Part shown: piece by piece, positions 9,001 to 17,436 of the stretch
How positions within the stretch are numbered: the stretch's first letter is position 1
Layout of the letters: the number at the start of each line of letters is the position of its first letter
Source: a virus
Direction: 5' to 3' (one strand)
Length of the DNA: 40,542 nucleotides
Virus record (IMG/VR): IMGVR_UViG_3300020469_000097
Coordinates: 1-40,542 of that record
Program-made: the position numbers and the translations under genes
The notes under the pieces: generated by a model
Seen by the model: only the letters and a program-made list of their open reading frames with translations
The model's database searches: none
What the model was told of the DNA's origin: nothing

Positions 9001-11544
9001 TATGCACTCAGAGGTACAATAGGTCAGGTAGAGGGTAGTGACCCTGCTCATAGTATTACAAAAGAAACCAGTCTTAATATAATAGAGGACACTGGTGTTG
9101 GTATTGGATTGACTGCTGCCAGTGTTTCAGGAACAGATGTCAGTATCTTTACAGAGGTTGACCATGGATTCAACGGTATATTGAATCTTGGTAACATAAC
9201 TGGTGGTACACAGTATGGTACAAACTCTGGTTCAGCTGAGTTCTACTTCAGTGTAGATCTTGTTGGTGGTACAGGTAAAGGTGCAACTGCTGACGTAACT
9301 GTCGCTGCTGCTGCAACTATCACAGCAGTTGATCTAGTTGATTATGGTACAGGTTATACCATAGGCGATGTTCTTACTGTAAAGGGCGTACCATTCATTA
9401 CACCAGGTGCTGACTGTCAGGTAACTGTCACCGGAATCGACAACAATGTAGGTGATATTATTCAGGTTGTTGGTGTTGGAAGTGATCAGTACAATGGTCT
9501 TAGTAGGATAACCAACATCACAGATCCAAATAAGGTGATGTTTGAGAGTAGTAATATCTCAGTTGGATCTACAGGTGGATACATGTACCACGTTGGTGTT
9601 GCAACTGCCATCAATAATATTGTACATGATACTATAAGTGGTATTGCTACGGTTACATTACATAGAGACATAGGACTAAGGCGTGGTGACGAGATTGTAA
9701 TTTCAGGTAACACAGGCGATAGGACAGTATACAACGGAACATTCTCAGTTCAGGACAGGATTGGTTATGGATCATCAGTATCAGTCAAGATGGATGCTGG
9801 TACAACTCCTGCATTCCAAGTAGGACCTATAGCACATGGATCAGGAATTGGTTTACGAGGAAAGAATAGAGGTATATCAATATATGGTGGTACTACAACT
9901 AACCTAACATCAGGTCTTACTACCACAACTAATACATTATCAGTACAGAACCACGACAAGCTCAGAAGAGGCGACTACTTACAGATAGAGAATGAGATTG
10001 TTCGTATTACAAGTAATGCTACAACTTCTATAGCAAGGGGTGCACTAGGAACTAATGCTACATCACACCCTGCTTATGCTGCTGCGGTGAAGATCAAAGT
10101 ATTACCGATGGAAGCAAGACGTCATAGTACGATCAGAGCATCAGGTCATACGTTTGAATATGTTGGTTTCGGTCCAGGTAATTACTCAACGTCCCTACCA
10201 CAAACTCAAACCAGAGTTTTAGATGACAATGAGCAACTACTAGCACAAGCAACTACCTCTAGAGGTGGTACGATTGTGTACTCAGGTATGAACGACAAGG
10301 GTGAGTTCTTTGTTGGTAGGAAAAAGATAGATGCTATTACTGGTGAAGAGAAGTCAACTATCAGTGAGTTTGACTCCACTACAACCACTGCACTACCTAG
10401 CACACTGACACTAGATGAACTTACAGTCAACTCTAACTTCTATAGTTTAGGAAATACTGAGGTAGTTGACATTGAACTCAAAGGTAATAGGTCAGGTAAT
10501 GTAGGTAATAGTGTAATCATCGGGGTGAATGGATCTAACCAGACTGCTCCTACATCATCTACAGATGAAGTTATAATCAACACAACGTACGATAAGGGTG
10601 GTTATCTTGGTTGGGTAAGAACATCAGATTCTAGTCAACCTTGGAAGAAGTTCAGCCCAATATCATACGATCACACTGACTCTTATTCATTTGATAGAGT
10701 TGCAGTTGGCATAGCTGAGAATACAAGTGGTAGAGTATTTGATGTAACAGGTGATGCAAGCATAGGTGGTAACATAATTGCCTCTGGTATTGGTACATTC
10801 CAAACTGGATTGGTTGCAGGAAGTGCACAAGTATCAGACTTGACTTCAGGTAGAGTGGTGTTCTCAGGACTCAATGGAGAACTACAAGATAGTTCATCTA
10901 TGATATTTTCAGGTGCTACACTCACAGTCAATACCTTAGTAGTTCAGCAGAGTGCTACAGTCACACAAACATTACAGGCAGAACAGATTACATCTACGGA
11001 TGATATCAACGCTGCCGATGACATCACAGCAGGTGGAACAGTTACCGCTTCTGACTTTGTTGGAAATGGTACTATACCTATCGGTGGTATCATAATGTGG
11101 TCTGGAACTGATGCTGGAGTTCCGGCAAACTGGGCTTTATGTGATGGTACAGGTGGTACACCTAATTTGATTGATAAGTTTATTGTTGGTAGAGGTAGTG
11201 CATATGCTGCTGACAGCACAGGTGGTAGTGCAAACGCAGTGACTGTATCTCACACTCACTCAACTACAGAGTCTGGACACGAGCATAATTATGCATTTGC
11301 TTCAAAAGATGGAAGCACCATTGGCAATAATTATTCTGGTAGTGGTATTAGTAATGTCACAGATAGAGGTAACATTTCTGAACTAGAACAGTCTGGAGGA
11401 CCTGATGGTGACAGACTAGCAGCATACACTGCTGATACAGAATCAGTATCAACTGGACTATCCATTGATGCACAGGGTGTTAGTGGTACCAATGCTAACT
11501 TACCACCATATTATGCTATCGCTTACATCATGCGTATTAGCTGA
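6001..11544 (+). CDS. Giant tail-fibre protein with tail-collar C-terminus
   Basis: An 1847-aa protein. The N-terminus (PLSRLENFLKNIQGN, then SRTRPFKTIQRALLESARFS and TTIVVAPGIHYIDN) matches the opening of cyanophage fibres with a pectin-lyase-like beta-helix over roughly the first 550 residues. A Gly-x-Gly-Tyr module (DYGTGYTIGDVLTV) lies near residue 1115. The last 155 residues form a phage tail-collar domain: IPIGGIIMWSG, PANWALCDG, LIDKFIVGRG, a VSHTHS motif with GHEH (HxH metal sites as in T4 gp12) and the closing PPYYAIAYIMRIS. The protein should form a trimeric fibre that binds the host surface. It is the longest gene here and has its own late promoter. Similar domain content fits a short-fibre/gp12-type or a long accessory fibre; the distinction cannot be made from sequence. 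Confidence 0.88.
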   Translation: MPLSRLENFLKNIQGNVLYVNPEELDATDDISNTGNSRTRPFKTIQRALLESARFSYQLGKDNDKFDKTTIVVAPGIHYIDNRPGYQINTAGAVTDVNGSGQAINEFSIGTEFDVQSDQNVLFQFNSAHGGVIMPRGTSIVGMDLRKTKVRPKFVPDPANTNIANSAIFRVTGGCYFREVTIFDGDPADRIFKDYTTSVYQPNYSHHKLTAFEFADGKNEITGKGLTDLDMYYAKLTLAFGNSSGRAIPSYPSNTDFEKVTDESRIVGELSQVGAIEIEDIYSGVNPSSSTATTVVSVVTSEPHDYNVGTPVIIRGVAGSGNVNGLEYDGVHIVTQILSDTLFTYSVTTAPASTATPNLSGLAPTVAIESDSVGSSSPYIFNCSVRSVFGMNGLHADGAKASGFKSMVAAQFTGVSLNKDDNAFVKYDSVSGTYKDQTTLGSSTTLHTDSFAIHKPTHESFHIKASNDAVLQLVSTFAVGCGKHFICESGGDASITNSNSNFGEKALGADGFKFDAFNKDDKGYVVSILPAQKNYANVVNFNWLKIDVEDTVGAASNKLYIRGYKNKDTVPSDKTSIFTVGNKIGETLNLTIAGITSTANVLMTVPSGVGPSGQKVHMVGRAAGINSITSDVITLQADHNLFQGESIKFFSDTGSLPDGVEHKKIYYAITASLAANQIKIATTKNNALANNNIAGVNNLGGELTVISDVVSKVPGDPGHPIQWDEIGWHVNVDSGNELHTFIVQNQTGITPETTNVFVKRQVDNRRDLEKIYRATYIIPEGASNAAPPQNGYVIQDSGAVIDDDKFQNDNVDLASDTDLRTDTNIIHASWSSNVGIITSKFPHRLKRGQTVQVNRLRSSNNSGGLADQGYNGVFEVLEINDKKTFSIGISTNPGGISTITTGIPYTLHNNNIVGSGRTFSPYFIRKDYGNAYQIFNHEVIQEHRAGSQDGIYNLTLLSYHNIPEVAPFDIGINRFPQNINDLRPKSNVDNPVDDPEPTKSYALRGTIGQVEGSDPAHSITKETSLNIIEDTGVGIGLTAASVSGTDVSIFTEVDHGFNGILNLGNITGGTQYGTNSGSAEFYFSVDLVGGTGKGATADVTVAAAATITAVDLVDYGTGYTIGDVLTVKGVPFITPGADCQVTVTGIDNNVGDIIQVVGVGSDQYNGLSRITNITDPNKVMFESSNISVGSTGGYMYHVGVATAINNIVHDTISGIATVTLHRDIGLRRGDEIVISGNTGDRTVYNGTFSVQDRIGYGSSVSVKMDAGTTPAFQVGPIAHGSGIGLRGKNRGISIYGGTTTNLTSGLTTTTNTLSVQNHDKLRRGDYLQIENEIVRITSNATTSIARGALGTNATSHPAYAAAVKIKVLPMEARRHSTIRASGHTFEYVGFGPGNYSTSLPQTQTRVLDDNEQLLAQATTSRGGTIVYSGMNDKGEFFVGRKKIDAITGEEKSTISEFDSTTTTALPSTLTLDELTVNSNFYSLGNTEVVDIELKGNRSGNVGNSVIIGVNGSNQTAPTSSTDEVIINTTYDKGGYLGWVRTSDSSQPWKKFSPISYDHTDSYSFDRVAVGIAENTSGRVFDVTGDASIGGNIIASGIGTFQTGLVAGSAQVSDLTSGRVVFSGLNGELQDSSSMIFSGATLTVNTLVVQQSATVTQTLQAEQITSTDDINAADDITAGGTVTASDFVGNGTIPIGGIIMWSGTDAGVPANWALCDGTGGTPNLIDKFIVGRGSAYAADSTGGSANAVTVSHTHSTTESGHEHNYAFASKDGSTIGNNYSGSGISNVTDRGNISELEQSGGPDGDRLAAYTADTESVSTGLSIDAQGVSGTNANLPPYYAIAYIMRIS

Positions 11545-11550
11545 TAAATA
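11543..11550 (+). promoter_or_regulatory. T4-type late promoter inside a stop codon
   Basis: GATAAATA begins on the second base of the TGA of the giant fibre gene and lies 25 bases before the ATG at 11576. A good ribosome site AAGGAG (11559-11564) follows. Confidence 0.75.
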
Positions 11551-11575
11551 AACATATCAAGGAGTTCTTTGTTAA

Positions 11576-14227
11576 ATGGCGACTGTCAATAAGAAATTTG
11601 CGGTAGAAAAAGGTCTAGAGGTCGGAGATGACGCTCTAGTAGTTGATGCTGACAATAATAAGACTGGTATTGGTAAAACTGATCCAAAATACGGTCTAGA
11701 CGTAGCAACGACTGCCAATTTCGATGGCGTTCTAACAGCAAATCAGGTTGGGATAGGTAGTACCCAGCCAAGTAAAGATGTAGATTTCAATAAAGATGTT
11801 ATTATAAGAAAGAAATTATATGATGGCAATGAGGGTGCTGGTGCAAATAATAACGTTCTTATATCAGTTGGAACTGGTGTTTCATGGTCTGCTGGTGCTG
11901 ACATACAGACAGACGCATCGGGATTACAAACACAGGTTCAGTATAAAAAATCCGACGGAAAATTTGGCGGTGCAGGGAATTTAGTATATGATGATACAAA
12001 TAATAGAGTAGGTATTGGTAGTACTCAACCAGAGTATCTTTTAGACGTCAAGGGAGAGGTAATAATTGATGGAGTTCTTCGTGACTCTAATAATACTGTT
12101 GGTGCTGGTGGATCAGTGCTCGCAGCAGATAATAGTGGTAACACACAATGGGTTGGAGCTGGTGCTTCCACACTGAACATATACTATGTTGCAGAAGATG
12201 GAGACGACACTTCCGATGGTAAGACACTTTCAACAGCAAAGAGATCAGTTAAGGGTGCATGTGGAGTAGCAAAAGCAGGTGATACTATCAGAGTAGCAGG
12301 TGGTATATATCCAGAGAATAACCCAATCTTCGTACCAAGAAACGTATCAATAGATGGAGATGATCTAAGAAATACTCAGATCATGCCTTCAAACGTAGGA
12401 CAGGATCTATTTGAAGTACATAATGGTGCTTTATTGCAGAATATGTCATTTGTTGGTGCAGCAAATACAGCAGCGATGGTAACATTCCCACCACAGGGTG
12501 TTGTCAACAATCATAGATGGAACAAGGATACAGGAACTCACACATATAATGGCGGAACAGTAGCCGATGCATTCACAGTGACGGGTGCGGGGACAAAAAC
12601 AGTAACAAATGCGACTTATAATCCTTTGACTGGAGTTTTGGTACTAACAAGTGCAGGGCATGGACTTGATACTAGCAATACTATCACCATTGGAGTAGAC
12701 AAACTGTCATTCACATGTGATGCTGACAATCATGCTACCAGCCACACATATCCAAGATCTGGAGATCCAGCACATAATACAGCACTTAATATAACAGCGT
12801 TCACAAGTGATACTATAACTGTCAATGTGGGTATAGTAAAGGGTGTAGATAGTATAAAAGTAGGACCTAACTGGCATGCTGGTAATGCATTGACACCTAC
12901 AGCGATATTATACGATCCAACATCAGGTGTTACCACTGTGACGTCCGCAGGACATGGTCTAAACAATTCAAACAGTGTGGGCATAGTTACAAATACACTG
13001 AATTTCCAATGTGAGCAAGATAATTTTTCTACCAACCACCCATATCCTAGAGCATCAGACCCAATAGCTGGTATATTCACTGCTGTTACAGCACATACAA
13101 CTGACACCATCACATTCAATGTTGGTGATGCTGGAAGTCATGCAAGAATAGCTGGTATTATCACTCAGTCTCCATATGTTAGAAACTGTACAAACTTTGT
13201 ACCTGATAGCATCGGCATGAGGATAAATGGAGACCATACCAATGGCACTAAGTCAATGGTTGTTGATTCATATACACAGTACAACCAAGGTGGTATCGGT
13301 GTTACTATATCTAATGATGGTTATGCACAGTTAGTTTCAATATTCACCGTGTGTGATGAGTATGCAATTAGTTGTACATCAGGTGGACAGTGTGATCTCA
13401 ACAACTCCAACGCATCATTTGGTACATTCGGATTAGTTGCATCAGGAATAGGTACAGTCACTCAGACAGGTATTCTTACAGCAACAGCACAAGAAGAAGA
13501 TAACACAGTCACAGTATCTGGTATAACTGATAGACCATATTCAGGACAAGTATTTTATATTGGTGAGCAATTCAATGAAGTTATCAGACTCAACGTAACA
13601 AACGCAGGATCTGGTTATACTTCTGCAAACCCACCTGTTGTCACAATAGGTGCACCTTCCGGACCTAATGGGTCTAATGCGGAGGGTACAGCAGTCGTGA
13701 GTGGTTTTGGTAGTATAACTGCTGTAAACATGTTCGCTACTGGATCACAGTATAGATCCATTCCAACAGTTTCAATCGCTGCTGGATCAGGAGTTACTGC
13801 AACTGCTACTGCTGTAATTGAACCTAGTTATTTTACTATAAATAGTGCGACACCCGTAACTTCTGGTGTTTCTACTATAACTATTGATCAAACACTTCCT
13901 GCTAACGTGGGCGTTGGGTCAACAGTTCCATTCGCAAGACAATCTCTTATTCTTGCGTCATCATATACGTTTGAGTTTGTTGGTTCTGGACATACAATTC
14001 CAGCTGCATTACCTAGAAATGGTGGTGTTACCATTCCTGAAAATGAGACAGTATCTGAGTTTGGTGGTAGGGTAGTTTATACATCTACTGATGAGAGAGG
14101 AAACCTTAAGGTTGGTGATGGTTTCACTATCAATCAACAAACAGGAACTATATCTGGAGATGCTTTCAATAAGAGTATCCAAGCAACGCTTACCCCATTA
14201 ATCATCGCTTTAGGAGGACAAATCTAA
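11576..14227 (+). CDS. Tail-fibre protein with pectin-lyase-like domain
   Basis: An 883-aa protein. The first 180 residues carry fibre repeats of the form VGIGSTQPxxxLDVxGxVxIDG (NNRVGIGSTQPEYLLDV). A right-handed beta-helix region starts near residue 203 (YYVAEDGDDTSDGKTLSTAK, then GDTIRVAGGIYPENNPI and VSIDGDDLRNTQI), the usual DUF1565-like opening. Two similar blocks follow (GVLVLTSAGHGLDTSNTITI and GVTTVTSAGHGLNNSNSVGI). A Gly-x-Gly-Tyr module (NAGSGYTSANPPVVTIG) lies near residue 678. The C-terminal part ends in GGRVVYTSTDERGNLKVGDG, as often seen before the tips of cyanophage fibres. Its role is host adsorption. It has a late promoter and strong ribosome site of its own, and the next gene begins two bases after its stop. 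Confidence 0.85.
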   Translation: MATVNKKFAVEKGLEVGDDALVVDADNNKTGIGKTDPKYGLDVATTANFDGVLTANQVGIGSTQPSKDVDFNKDVIIRKKLYDGNEGAGANNNVLISVGTGVSWSAGADIQTDASGLQTQVQYKKSDGKFGGAGNLVYDDTNNRVGIGSTQPEYLLDVKGEVIIDGVLRDSNNTVGAGGSVLAADNSGNTQWVGAGASTLNIYYVAEDGDDTSDGKTLSTAKRSVKGACGVAKAGDTIRVAGGIYPENNPIFVPRNVSIDGDDLRNTQIMPSNVGQDLFEVHNGALLQNMSFVGAANTAAMVTFPPQGVVNNHRWNKDTGTHTYNGGTVADAFTVTGAGTKTVTNATYNPLTGVLVLTSAGHGLDTSNTITIGVDKLSFTCDADNHATSHTYPRSGDPAHNTALNITAFTSDTITVNVGIVKGVDSIKVGPNWHAGNALTPTAILYDPTSGVTTVTSAGHGLNNSNSVGIVTNTLNFQCEQDNFSTNHPYPRASDPIAGIFTAVTAHTTDTITFNVGDAGSHARIAGIITQSPYVRNCTNFVPDSIGMRINGDHTNGTKSMVVDSYTQYNQGGIGVTISNDGYAQLVSIFTVCDEYAISCTSGGQCDLNNSNASFGTFGLVASGIGTVTQTGILTATAQEEDNTVTVSGITDRPYSGQVFYIGEQFNEVIRLNVTNAGSGYTSANPPVVTIGAPSGPNGSNAEGTAVVSGFGSITAVNMFATGSQYRSIPTVSIAAGSGVTATATAVIEPSYFTINSATPVTSGVSTITIDQTLPANVGVGSTVPFARQSLILASSYTFEFVGSGHTIPAALPRNGGVTIPENETVSEFGGRVVYTSTDERGNLKVGDGFTINQQTGTISGDAFNKSIQATLTPLIIALGGQI

Positions 14228-14228
14228 G

Positions 14229-14567
14229 ATGGCTGCGATTCCATTAAATAAATTCAAGACTATTACACATACAGTGACAGACGCAGCAGTGGGTATTTAC
14301 ACTTGCCCTCCTGGCGTAGCGTCACTTGTAATATTCGGCAACGTATCAAACGTTGGACAAGGTTCATCTATAACATCATTTACTGTTAAACACAGTAGAT
14401 CATCAATAGATACAGAAATTGTCAAAAACGCTAGAATCCCACATCAAGATGCTATGTCATTCATTGATGGACGTCTCGTTATGGAGACAGGCGATATCCT
14501 CAAAATTGAGGGGGATAACAATAACACTATGAAGTGTATTATTAGTATACTAGAGAACGCAAAGTAA
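14229..14567 (+). CDS. Small conserved virion-type protein
   Basis: A 112-aa beta-rich protein (TVTDAAVGIYTCPPGVASLV, ITSFTVKHSR, GRLVMETGDILKIEGD). The pattern resembles small capsid or fibre decoration proteins found between fibre genes in cyanophages. It starts one base after the stop of the 883-aa fibre and ends one base before the next fibre gene, so the three are one transcript. The detailed role is unknown. Confidence 0.7.
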   Translation: MAAIPLNKFKTITHTVTDAAVGIYTCPPGVASLVIFGNVSNVGQGSSITSFTVKHSRSSIDTEIVKNARIPHQDAMSFIDGRLVMETGDILKIEGDNNNTMKCIISILENAK

Positions 14568-14568
14568 G

Positions 14569-16452
14569 ATGAGATTATTATCTGGGCGAGTTGGTGTAAC
14601 ATCATACGCTGGACTATCCACACACAGAAAACAGACACCAGGTCTTCCTGCTTTCCTTGGATTGGAAGAGGCAGAACCTAATCTTGGATTGCCGGATAAT
14701 AACAACCAAGTGCTTTATGGTACTGTAGAGGGGGAAAGATTTTGGGGTGCACCGTCTGGAGCTCCTTCAGGTAGTGTTGATGGTATAGAAGTACAGAAAG
14801 ATGAGATAACTCCAACTGGTTTTGCTGGTTCTATCACAAAACTAAACTTCAGGGGTAATGGTGTTACTGTCACTCAGATGAAGTTAGACTTGGGTGGTGG
14901 TATAGAGGTTGGTATTGCTACCATGCAAATCAACAAGTCCACTAATGATGTGATGGACGCTGATGGATTTACAAGAGCGACAGGTATAACAACATTTAAA
15001 GTAGGTGCTGGTCTATCATTCTTCCCAGAACCAGGTCAGACAGGTATTGTTAGTATATTTTCTGCTGCTGATGCCAGAACTAACATACAGAATGAAGATG
15101 GTACGTTCGGATTTGGTAATGTTGGTACGATAAGAGTTGGTGCTGGTTTGACTGTAAACCAAGTATCAGTGGGTATCGCCAGCATTCAGGTGAACGGACA
15201 GTTTGAGCATGTGAATGCGAGTGGTATTATAACATCAAGTCTTGGGTTCAAGGGAGATTTAGCCGGTGCAGGAGTAACAGCTACTGCTGGATTCACTGGC
15301 GATCTAACTGGAGACGTAATTGGAGATGTGACAGGAGATGTCACAGGCAATCTTACTGGAGACGTAACAGGTAGATTGACTGGAAACTTCAATTCTGCTG
15401 GTATATCTACCGCAAATCAATTCTTTAGTGATACAATACAAGCAACGGGTATTGTAACTACTTCTAAAGGATTCGTAGCACCCGTTGGTAGTTTCGGATT
15501 CTTAGGGTCACTCAACTCCGTTGGAGTATCTACTGTAGCATTTTTCAATGGAACAAATATTAATGTATCTGGTATTGCCACTGCTATTGGTGGTTTTGTG
15601 GCAGGAGTTGGTGGAGTCGGAGGATCTGGATTCACCGGAAGACTAACTGGGCACGTTACTGGTGACATAAACTCATCAGGTGTATCCACAGTAACTCAAC
15701 TGTTTACTACCACAATCAATTCTAGTGGTATTATAACAGCATCACAATTCTTTGGAAATGGTGCAAACCTCACGGGTATTGATGCAACTGCGATCCAAAC
15801 TGGTAACACAGTTGTACAGACAAACGCATCTAATATAGTAAATCAAATAAGTGGTGTACCAAGACTTACGATAGAGACTGCTGGTACGATAACTGCCGGA
15901 ATCGCAACTGCTACCACATTCTCTGGTTCAGGAGCATCTCTTACAGATTTACCTGGCGGACAGATTACAGGAGCAATAGCAGCAGTTGATGGATCAGCAC
16001 TTACTAATGTGATTGCTGATAAGATCGAATTGACTGCAACTAACACCACTGCTGCTGAACATTACATCACATTTGTAGATACTCTAACTGGTAATGAGGA
16101 CTTGAGAACTGACACAGATCTCAAGTGGAACCCAGGCACAAATGTTCTTACTGCTGCCACATTCTCAGGTAATTCTACAGGTCTTACTGGTAATCCTGCT
16201 ATAAGTGTGGGTGATGTTACGTTGAATGGTAATATGTTACCAGACGCAGACGCTACCAGAAACTTAGGTGCAGCAGGTACAAGATGGCAAAACGTATTTA
16301 CTGCTGACATGCACTTCAGTAATGTGGGTGCAGGGGGTAACGAAGTTGATGGAACTGAAGGTAGTTGGACATTGCAGGAAGGTAAAGACGATATATACAT
16401 GATAAACAAACTTTCGGGTAAAAAATATAAAATCAATCTAACCGAAGTATAA
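14569..16452 (+). CDS. Tail-fibre protein, Gly-Asp repeats, shared C-terminal module
   Basis: A 627-aa protein. Residues about 235-280 contain strict GDxTGDVxG repeats (FTGDLTGDVIGDVTGDV and so on), a shaft-type beta structure. Segments of the form SSGIITASQFFGNGANLTGI recur through the middle, typical of marine phage fibres. The last 75 residues (from GNMLPDADATRNLG through GTRWQNVF, DGTEGSWTLQEG to LSGKKYKINLTEV) closely match the last 75 residues of the 970-aa fibre at 17437. This C-terminal module is probably a tip or trimerisation unit. The N-terminus (LSGRVGVTSYAGLSTHRK, then LGLEEAEPNLGLPDNNNQVL) may be the attachment end. Confidence 0.82.
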   Translation: MRLLSGRVGVTSYAGLSTHRKQTPGLPAFLGLEEAEPNLGLPDNNNQVLYGTVEGERFWGAPSGAPSGSVDGIEVQKDEITPTGFAGSITKLNFRGNGVTVTQMKLDLGGGIEVGIATMQINKSTNDVMDADGFTRATGITTFKVGAGLSFFPEPGQTGIVSIFSAADARTNIQNEDGTFGFGNVGTIRVGAGLTVNQVSVGIASIQVNGQFEHVNASGIITSSLGFKGDLAGAGVTATAGFTGDLTGDVIGDVTGDVTGNLTGDVTGRLTGNFNSAGISTANQFFSDTIQATGIVTTSKGFVAPVGSFGFLGSLNSVGVSTVAFFNGTNINVSGIATAIGGFVAGVGGVGGSGFTGRLTGHVTGDINSSGVSTVTQLFTTTINSSGIITASQFFGNGANLTGIDATAIQTGNTVVQTNASNIVNQISGVPRLTIETAGTITAGIATATTFSGSGASLTDLPGGQITGAIAAVDGSALTNVIADKIELTATNTTAAEHYITFVDTLTGNEDLRTDTDLKWNPGTNVLTAATFSGNSTGLTGNPAISVGDVTLNGNMLPDADATRNLGAAGTRWQNVFTADMHFSNVGAGGNEVDGTEGSWTLQEGKDDIYMINKLSGKKYKINLTEV

Positions 16453-16487
16453 AAGAAGGACACCGCACAACTCCTAATAGTAGTGCT

Positions 16488-16505
16488 GATCTAGTAAAAT
16501 AGATC
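16488..16505 (+). other. Short hairpin after a fibre gene
   Basis: GATCTA (16488-16493), loop GTAAAA, TAGATC (16500-16505), followed by TTTATAT. It lies 35 bases after the stop of the 627-aa fibre. It could be a weak terminator, but the stem is only 6 bp and AT-rich. Confidence 0.35.
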
Positions 16506-16511
16506 TTTATA

Positions 16512-16519
16512 TATAAATT
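16512..16519 (+). promoter_or_regulatory. Probable late promoter (one mismatch)
   Basis: TATAAATT, one base from the T4 late consensus, 17 bases before the ATG of the oxygenase gene at 16537. No Shine-Dalgarno sequence is evident in this short leader. Confidence 0.5.
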
Positions 16520-16536
16520 AGAAAATCTTTTATACT

Positions 16537-17403
16537 ATGGTTGACGTAAAAGTCTACGATGGTCTAATCAGCGAAGAAATGCAGAGTTCAATGTATGATT
16601 GGGCTCAAAGCGTAAGCTGGTATTGTAAATGGATAGGTATGACCCATTTACTAGACAAAAAAAAGCAACTGCATAGAACAGGAGTACCCAGAAAAGTTTC
16701 TATTCAGGAATATATTCCTGATATATCGGGTAGAAGTAGTAGTAAACATGTGTTAGGTGCTGAAACCTCAATAGAGGATATGATAGCACTATTCAGGTTC
16801 TCAATGTACAGGCACCCAATTGGGTGGAATAATGATAGCACACAAAGACATTGTAAGGAAGCATGGGATATATTTACGTCTATAAACAATCAATTATTTG
16901 ATGGTAAAGCAACACTGGATGCTGGACTGAAGGAAGCGATAACTGGTTTATCAGGACCCAGTGGTTATTTTATGAACGGTAATTCATATTACGATAAGTA
17001 TCATGTGAACAAGTCTGAGGCTGCTGGAGGATTCACCTGTTACCTGAATGGTCGTTCTACTGACCCTATGAAGAATGATAAGATAGGTCAGAGAAGTGGT
17101 CAAATGCACAAAGACACTGATCCAAGAGCAAAAGATGATGACCCATACTATACAATATTATTTGTATTGAATAAAGTATGGCATCCTGATTGGGGAGGAG
17201 AGATAACATATTATAATGAAGAGGATACAGGTGCTACACACTGGAAGCGTGGATATAATCTAGGATGGCCGGAAAAAGTGGTTGGTAATAAACCAGGTCG
17301 TATAATAGTATACAAACATAATACAACTCATATATCAGCACCACCAAGAATCACTGCTCCTGAAATCACGCAAAGACTAGCATTTAGAATCAAGGTAGTA
17401 TAA
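16537..17403 (+). CDS. 2OG-Fe(II) oxygenase, prolyl 4-hydroxylase-like
   Basis: A 288-aa protein with the double-stranded beta-helix core of the 2OG-Fe(II) family in its C-terminal half. The iron ligands are H191 and D193 (QMHKD) and H265 (TTHISAPP). The 2-oxoglutarate arginine is probably R280 in ITQRLAFRIKV, with R271 as the alternative. Between them lie YYTILFVLNKVW and WGGEITYYNEE, as in P4H-type enzymes. The N-terminal half (VKVYDGLISEEMQSSMYDWA) resembles the helical lead-in of these enzymes. Cyanophages carry many such enzymes of unknown substrate. This one sits between two fibre genes under late-type control, so hydroxylation of a fibre or of a host surface component is a reasonable but unproven idea. 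Confidence 0.8.
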   Translation: MVDVKVYDGLISEEMQSSMYDWAQSVSWYCKWIGMTHLLDKKKQLHRTGVPRKVSIQEYIPDISGRSSSKHVLGAETSIEDMIALFRFSMYRHPIGWNNDSTQRHCKEAWDIFTSINNQLFDGKATLDAGLKEAITGLSGPSGYFMNGNSYYDKYHVNKSEAAGGFTCYLNGRSTDPMKNDKIGQRSGQMHKDTDPRAKDDDPYYTILFVLNKVWHPDWGGEITYYNEEDTGATHWKRGYNLGWPEKVVGNKPGRIIVYKHNTTHISAPPRITAPEITQRLAFRIKVV

Positions 17404-17406
17404 ATA
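17399..17406 (+). promoter_or_regulatory. T4-type late promoter inside a stop codon, followed by a hairpin
   Basis: TATAAATA (17399-17406) contains the TAA stop of the oxygenase gene and lies 30 bases before the ATG at 17437. A perfect hairpin AAGTAT-AGAA-ATACTT (17406-17421) begins on its last base, so it would include the expected transcription start. Confidence 0.75.
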
Positions 17407-17436
17407 AGTATAGAAATACTTACGGTATAATAACTT

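Noticed and set aside
12730-16463. Minus-strand open frames of 60-133 aa opposite the 883-aa and 627-aa fibres
   Set aside because: Low-complexity Pro/Val/Ser sequences opposite convincing fibre genes; no start signals.
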